Shown: one piece after another, positions 39,200-41,574 of the stretch | How positions within the stretch are numbered: the stretch's first letter is position 1 | Layout: the number at the start of each line of letters is the position of its first letter | Source of the DNA: an uncultured Sphingomonadales bacterium | GTDB lineage: Bacteria; Pseudomonadota; Alphaproteobacteria; Sphingomonadales; Sphingomonadaceae | Assembly (NCBI GenBank): GCA_937870585.1 | Contig: CALMZE010000176.1 | Coordinates: forward strand, 1-41,574 | DNA length: 41,574 nt | Direction of reading: 5' to 3' | Notes under the pieces: model-generated | What the model was told of the DNA's origin: nothing | Database searches by the model: none | The model's input: only the letters and a program-made list of their open reading frames with translations | Position numbers and translations under genes: made by a program

Positions 39200-39991
39200 T
39201 TACGCATCAATGCTGGGCGAACCGATATTGGCGTGGGCCACGCCGCCATCGACAGTGATGCAATCGCCCACCACATAATTGCCCGCATTTGACGCGAGGT
39301 AGATCGCCGCTGCCGCCATATCTTCTGCCACACCGATGCGCTTGTTCGGGATATTCTGCGCGACGGCATCGCCATGATCACGCGCAGCACGGTTCATGTC
39401 AGACGCGAACGCCCCCGGCGCGATGGCTGTCACGTTGATCTGATCGCGCACCAGCCGCGCAGCGAGGCGCTTGGTGAGGTAGAGGATCGCGGATTTTGAT
39501 GCGTGGTAGCTATAGGTTTCCCAAGGATTGAGGCGGATACCATCAATCGAGCCGATATTGATCACCTTGGAAGGCTGCGCTGCCGAGGCTGCGGCCTTCA
39601 ATTGCGGATAAAGCGCCTGAGTGAGGAAGAACGGGCCTTTGACGTTCAAATCCATCACCTTGTCCCACCCGGATTCAGGGAAGTCTTCAAACTCGGCACC
39701 CCAGGCGGCCCCGGCATTGTTGACGAGAATATCGAGCTTCCGCTCCTTCTCCGCAAAAGCCGCAGCCAGCGCACGACAGCCTTCAACAGTCGAGACGTCC
39801 ATCGGCAGCGGAATGCAGTTGGGGCCAAGTTCGGCAGCCGTCTTTTCGCAATCCGCCGCCTTGCGTGACGTGATGTACACCTTGGCGCCCGCCGCGATGA
39901 AGCCTTCCGCCATATGCCGACCGAGGTTTTTCGAACCGCCCGTGATGAGCGCGACGCGGCCTTCCAGGCTGAACAGTTGTTGCAAATCCAT
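39200..39991 (-). CDS. Short-chain dehydrogenase/reductase
   Basis: A 263-residue classical SDR. The NAD(P)-binding glycine motif TGGSKNLGRH is at about 16-25, LVNNAGAAWG near 91-100, the catalytic Ser in NIGSIDG and the YxxxK motif YHASK near 165-169; AIAPGAFASDMN and the C-terminal ITVDGGVAHAN complete the fold. An oxidoreductase of an alcohol/ketone or 3-hydroxyacyl substrate is expected. With two acyl-CoA dehydrogenase genes upstream on the same strand it may belong to a degradation operon. The start 39991 (MDLQQLF) is chosen because the upstream extension runs through a repeat. Confidence 0.93.
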   Translation of the reverse strand: MDLQQLFSLEGRVALITGGSKNLGRHMAEGFIAAGAKVYITSRKAADCEKTAAELGPNCIPLPMDVSTVEGCRALAAAFAEKERKLDILVNNAGAAWGAEFEDFPESGWDKVMDLNVKGPFFLTQALYPQLKAAASAAQPSKVINIGSIDGIRLNPWETYSYHASKSAILYLTKRLAARLVRDQINVTAIAPGAFASDMNRAARDHGDAVAQNIPNKRIGVAEDMAAAAIYLASNAGNYVVGDCITVDGGVAHANIGSPSIDA

Positions 39992-39998
39992 TGTTTTT

Positions 39999-40120
39999 CT
40001 CCCTCTCCCCTTCAGGGGAGAGGGCCGGGGAGAGGGGAAGTCTGCCCGGCCCTCAATCCAAATCATGAGGAGAGGACACAGCCCCTCTCCCTAACCCTCT
40101 CCCCTCAAAGGGGAGAGGGA
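39999..40120. repeat. CTCTCCCC-type intergenic repeat, copy 1
   Basis: CTCCCTCTCCCCTTCAGGGG followed by AGAGGGCCGGGGAGAGGGGA, then after ~40 bp CCCCTCTCCCTAACCCTCTC and an inverted GGGGAGAGGGA. Related to the unit at 41271-41398 in the same orientation. It can fold into paired hairpins between the SDR and acyl-CoA dehydrogenase genes. Common genome-wide repeats of this type flank genes in many proteobacteria. Confidence 0.85.
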
Positions 40121-40127
40121 ACAGGCC

Positions 40128-41264
40128 TCAATAGCCGTTAAGCGTCGCCACGCGGTCTGCGTGGAAATTCACGTCGCCCATGAACTCGGCCAGCGCGCGA
40201 TCGCGCTTCATGTAGAGGCCGATGTCATATTCGTCGGTCATGCCGATGCCGCCGTGCATCTGCACGCCTTCGCGCACCGCGAGGTTGGAGGCGAGCCCGG
40301 CCTTGGCCTTGGCGACCGAGACCATCAGTTCGGCATTGTCCGCATCCGCATCAAGCAGCTGCTGCGCCTTGAGCACGGCCGAACGCGCGGTTTCCATCTC
40401 TGCATAAAGATGCGCGGCGCGGTGCTGGAGCGCCTGAAACTCGCCGATCACCTTGCCGAACTGCTTGCGCTGCTTGAGATAATCAAAGGTCATGTCCATC
40501 GCGCCACTGCCCACGCCCAGCGTTTCAGCAGCAGAGCCGATCCGGCCTGCGTTGAGCAGGCGCGAGAGCACAGCCCAGCCCGCATCAACTTCACCCACAA
40601 CGGCATCGGCATCGACCGAGACGCCTTCAAAGCTCAGCCGCGAGGAGAGCGAGGAATCGACCATCCGGTCGGTCGAAACCGAAACACCCGCCGCATCGCG
40701 CGGCACGGCGAACAGCGTCAGGCCAGCAGTTTCGCCCGCTGTGCCGCCGGTGCGTGCCGCAACCAGCACCATGTCTGCCACGTGGCCGTTCAGCACAAAG
40801 GTCTTTGCGCCATCGAGCTTGAAGCCATTGCCTGCGCGCTCAGCCTTCATCGCAATCGCTTCGGGGCGATGCTTGCGGCCTTCGTCAAGCGCGAGCGCGA
40901 CAACCGCGTCACCGCTGGCGATCTTGGGGAACCAAGCCTCACGCAGCGCGGCGCTTCCGCCCTTCAGCGCTTCGACTGCGGCCACGGCCGTTGTCAGGAA
41001 GGGAGACGGCGTCAGGTTGCGGCCGATCTCTTCGAGCACGATGCCCGCTTCGACATGGCCGAGCCCAAGGCCGCCTTCGGCTTCGGGGATCAGGATTCCG
41101 TTCAGGCCCATCTCCGCAAACTGCTTCCACAATTGCTTCGAGAAGCCGGTTTCATCCTTGCTGTCGCGCAGGGTGCGGAGATGCTTGACCGGCGCGGTGT
41201 CGGCCAGAAACGGTGCCACACTGTCCTTGAGCATGGCTTGGTCTTCGGTGTGATAAAGAGGCAT
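40128..41264 (-). CDS. Acyl-CoA dehydrogenase family protein
   Basis: A 378-residue FAD-dependent enzyme. The N-terminal helical domain includes LWKQFAEMGLNGILIPEAEG; the middle strands carry LDGAKTFVLNGHVADMVLV and SLSSRLSFEGVSVDADAVVG; the C-terminal part has FDYLKQRKQFGKVIGEFQAL (about 260-279), HLYAEMETARSAVLKAQQ and GVQMHGGIGMTDEYDIGLY. A catalytic Glu is not certain by eye. It is paired with a second dehydrogenase upstream (41405-41574), as in heteromeric dehydrogenases of steroid or branched-chain side-chain oxidation; this pairing is inference. Its start codon adjoins the second CTCTCCCC repeat. Confidence 0.93.
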   Translation of the reverse strand: MPLYHTEDQAMLKDSVAPFLADTAPVKHLRTLRDSKDETGFSKQLWKQFAEMGLNGILIPEAEGGLGLGHVEAGIVLEEIGRNLTPSPFLTTAVAAVEALKGGSAALREAWFPKIASGDAVVALALDEGRKHRPEAIAMKAERAGNGFKLDGAKTFVLNGHVADMVLVAARTGGTAGETAGLTLFAVPRDAAGVSVSTDRMVDSSLSSRLSFEGVSVDADAVVGEVDAGWAVLSRLLNAGRIGSAAETLGVGSGAMDMTFDYLKQRKQFGKVIGEFQALQHRAAHLYAEMETARSAVLKAQQLLDADADNAELMVSVAKAKAGLASNLAVREGVQMHGGIGMTDEYDIGLYMKRDRALAEFMGDVNFHADRVATLNGY

Positions 41265-41270
41265 AACTTA

Positions 41271-41398
41271 CTCCCTCTCCCCTTTTGGGGAGAGGGCCGG
41301 GGAGAGGGGAAGTCAGGCCGCTCCCCGGCCCTTGAATTTGAACCATGAGAGAGGCCGAACCGCCCCTCTCCCTGCCCTCTCCCCTGAATGGGAGAGGA
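41271..41398. repeat. CTCTCCCC-type intergenic repeat, copy 2
   Basis: CTCCCTCTCCCCTTTTGGGG then AGAGGGCCGGGGAGAGGGGA, later CCCCTCTCCCTGCCCTCTCC and GGGAGAGGAAA. It matches copy 1 at 39999-40120 over both ends with a variable centre, and fills the gap between the two acyl-CoA dehydrogenase genes, including the 5' leader of the downstream one. Confidence 0.85.
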
Positions 41399-41404
41399 AA
41401 AACG

Positions 41405-41574
41405 TCACCCGCCCGGCATCTCAAGGATGCGCTTGGACACGACGTTGAGCATCACCTCGCTGGTGCCGCCCTCGATGCTGTTGGCCTTGGTGCGCAGCCA
41501 AGCGCGGGGTTTTGCGCCCTCATTGGTGCGCTGGCTTTCCCATTCCAGAGCCTCGGTGCCGCCTGCCGCCATCA
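41405..41574 (-). CDS. Acyl-CoA dehydrogenase, C-terminal end only (runs off window)
   Basis: The minus-strand frame ends at TGA 41407-41405. The visible residues include EALEWESQRTNEGAKPRAWL and the dehydrogenase C-terminus ANSIEGGTSEVMLNVVSKRI, where the IEGGTSE(V/I) segment contacts FAD across the dimer. The rest of the gene lies beyond 41574. It is transcribed toward the complete acyl-CoA dehydrogenase gene and the SDR, so the three may form one operon. Confidence 0.92.
   Translation of the reverse strand, partial: MAAGGTEALEWESQRTNEGAKPRAWLRTKANSIEGGTSEVMLNVVSKRILEMPGG

Noticed and set aside
1-41574. CRISPR array
   Set aside because: No regularly spaced direct repeats with unique spacers were seen; all repeats found are dispersed inverted units.

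Overview
The window looks like chromosomal DNA of a GC-rich alphaproteobacterium, most likely in the Sphingomonadales. The reasons are a GcrA-type cell-cycle regulator, an S9 protein with a long acidic/Ala-Pro N-terminal extension, intergenic hairpin repeats with a TTCGACAAGCTCAG core, an OmpA protein with a polyproline linker, and a gene transfer agent (GTA)-like cluster in the arrangement seen in that order. Genus cannot be decided by eye.

Layout. 1-977: end of rplM, then rpsI, closed by a strong intrinsic terminator. 992-5408: DUF4345 membrane protein, ABM-fold monooxygenase, ABC-2 permease, gcrA, a tRNA-Gln(TTG) on the minus strand, purC, and a ygfZ-like folate-binding protein. 5577-8887: a molybdopterin oxidoreductase divergent from an SPFH/ribbon-helix-helix gene pair, with an AT-rich palindromic site between them. 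8903-11263: glutathione peroxidase, patatin-like phospholipase and a DUF3833 lipoprotein. 11417-28021: a single-direction cluster of head and tail genes. 28172-32856: OmpA-family porin, two orphan family-5 solute-binding lipoproteins and a DUF4112 protein. 32857-36547 (minus): thioesterase II, a secreted protein, dcd, cdd, a GH25-like muramidase and UPF0262. 36658-38982: dnaB and a DUF1295 membrane protein. 39200-41574 (minus): SDR, acyl-CoA dehydrogenase, and the C-terminus of a second acyl-CoA dehydrogenase.

The head-tail cluster is the main interest. It encodes, in order, a small-terminase-like protein, TerL, portal, DUF6127-like membrane protein, prohead protease, HK97 capsid, connector and adaptor proteins, tail completion, tail tube, GTA gp10, chaperone, a very short tape measure, a Dit-like protein, DUF2163 hub, NlpC/P60 peptidase, tail-tip hub and DUF2793. 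Integrase, lysis, replication and repressor genes are absent, genes overlap tightly, and housekeeping genes flank it. This fits a vertically kept RcGTA-like element better than an active prophage.

Departures from the textbook RcGTA layout are: (i) an AT-rich HicB/HicA toxin-antitoxin-like module plus an unknown small gene between terL and portal, preceded by a near-perfect 53-bp palindrome; (ii) a 762-residue Dit-like protein with a large N-terminal, possibly TIM-barrel, part, while the tail-tip hub is short and seems to lack the GTA TIM barrel; (iii) three extra genes after the capsid gene; (iv) a promoter followed by an intrinsic-terminator-like hairpin ahead of the first gene, suggesting attenuation or a small RNA.
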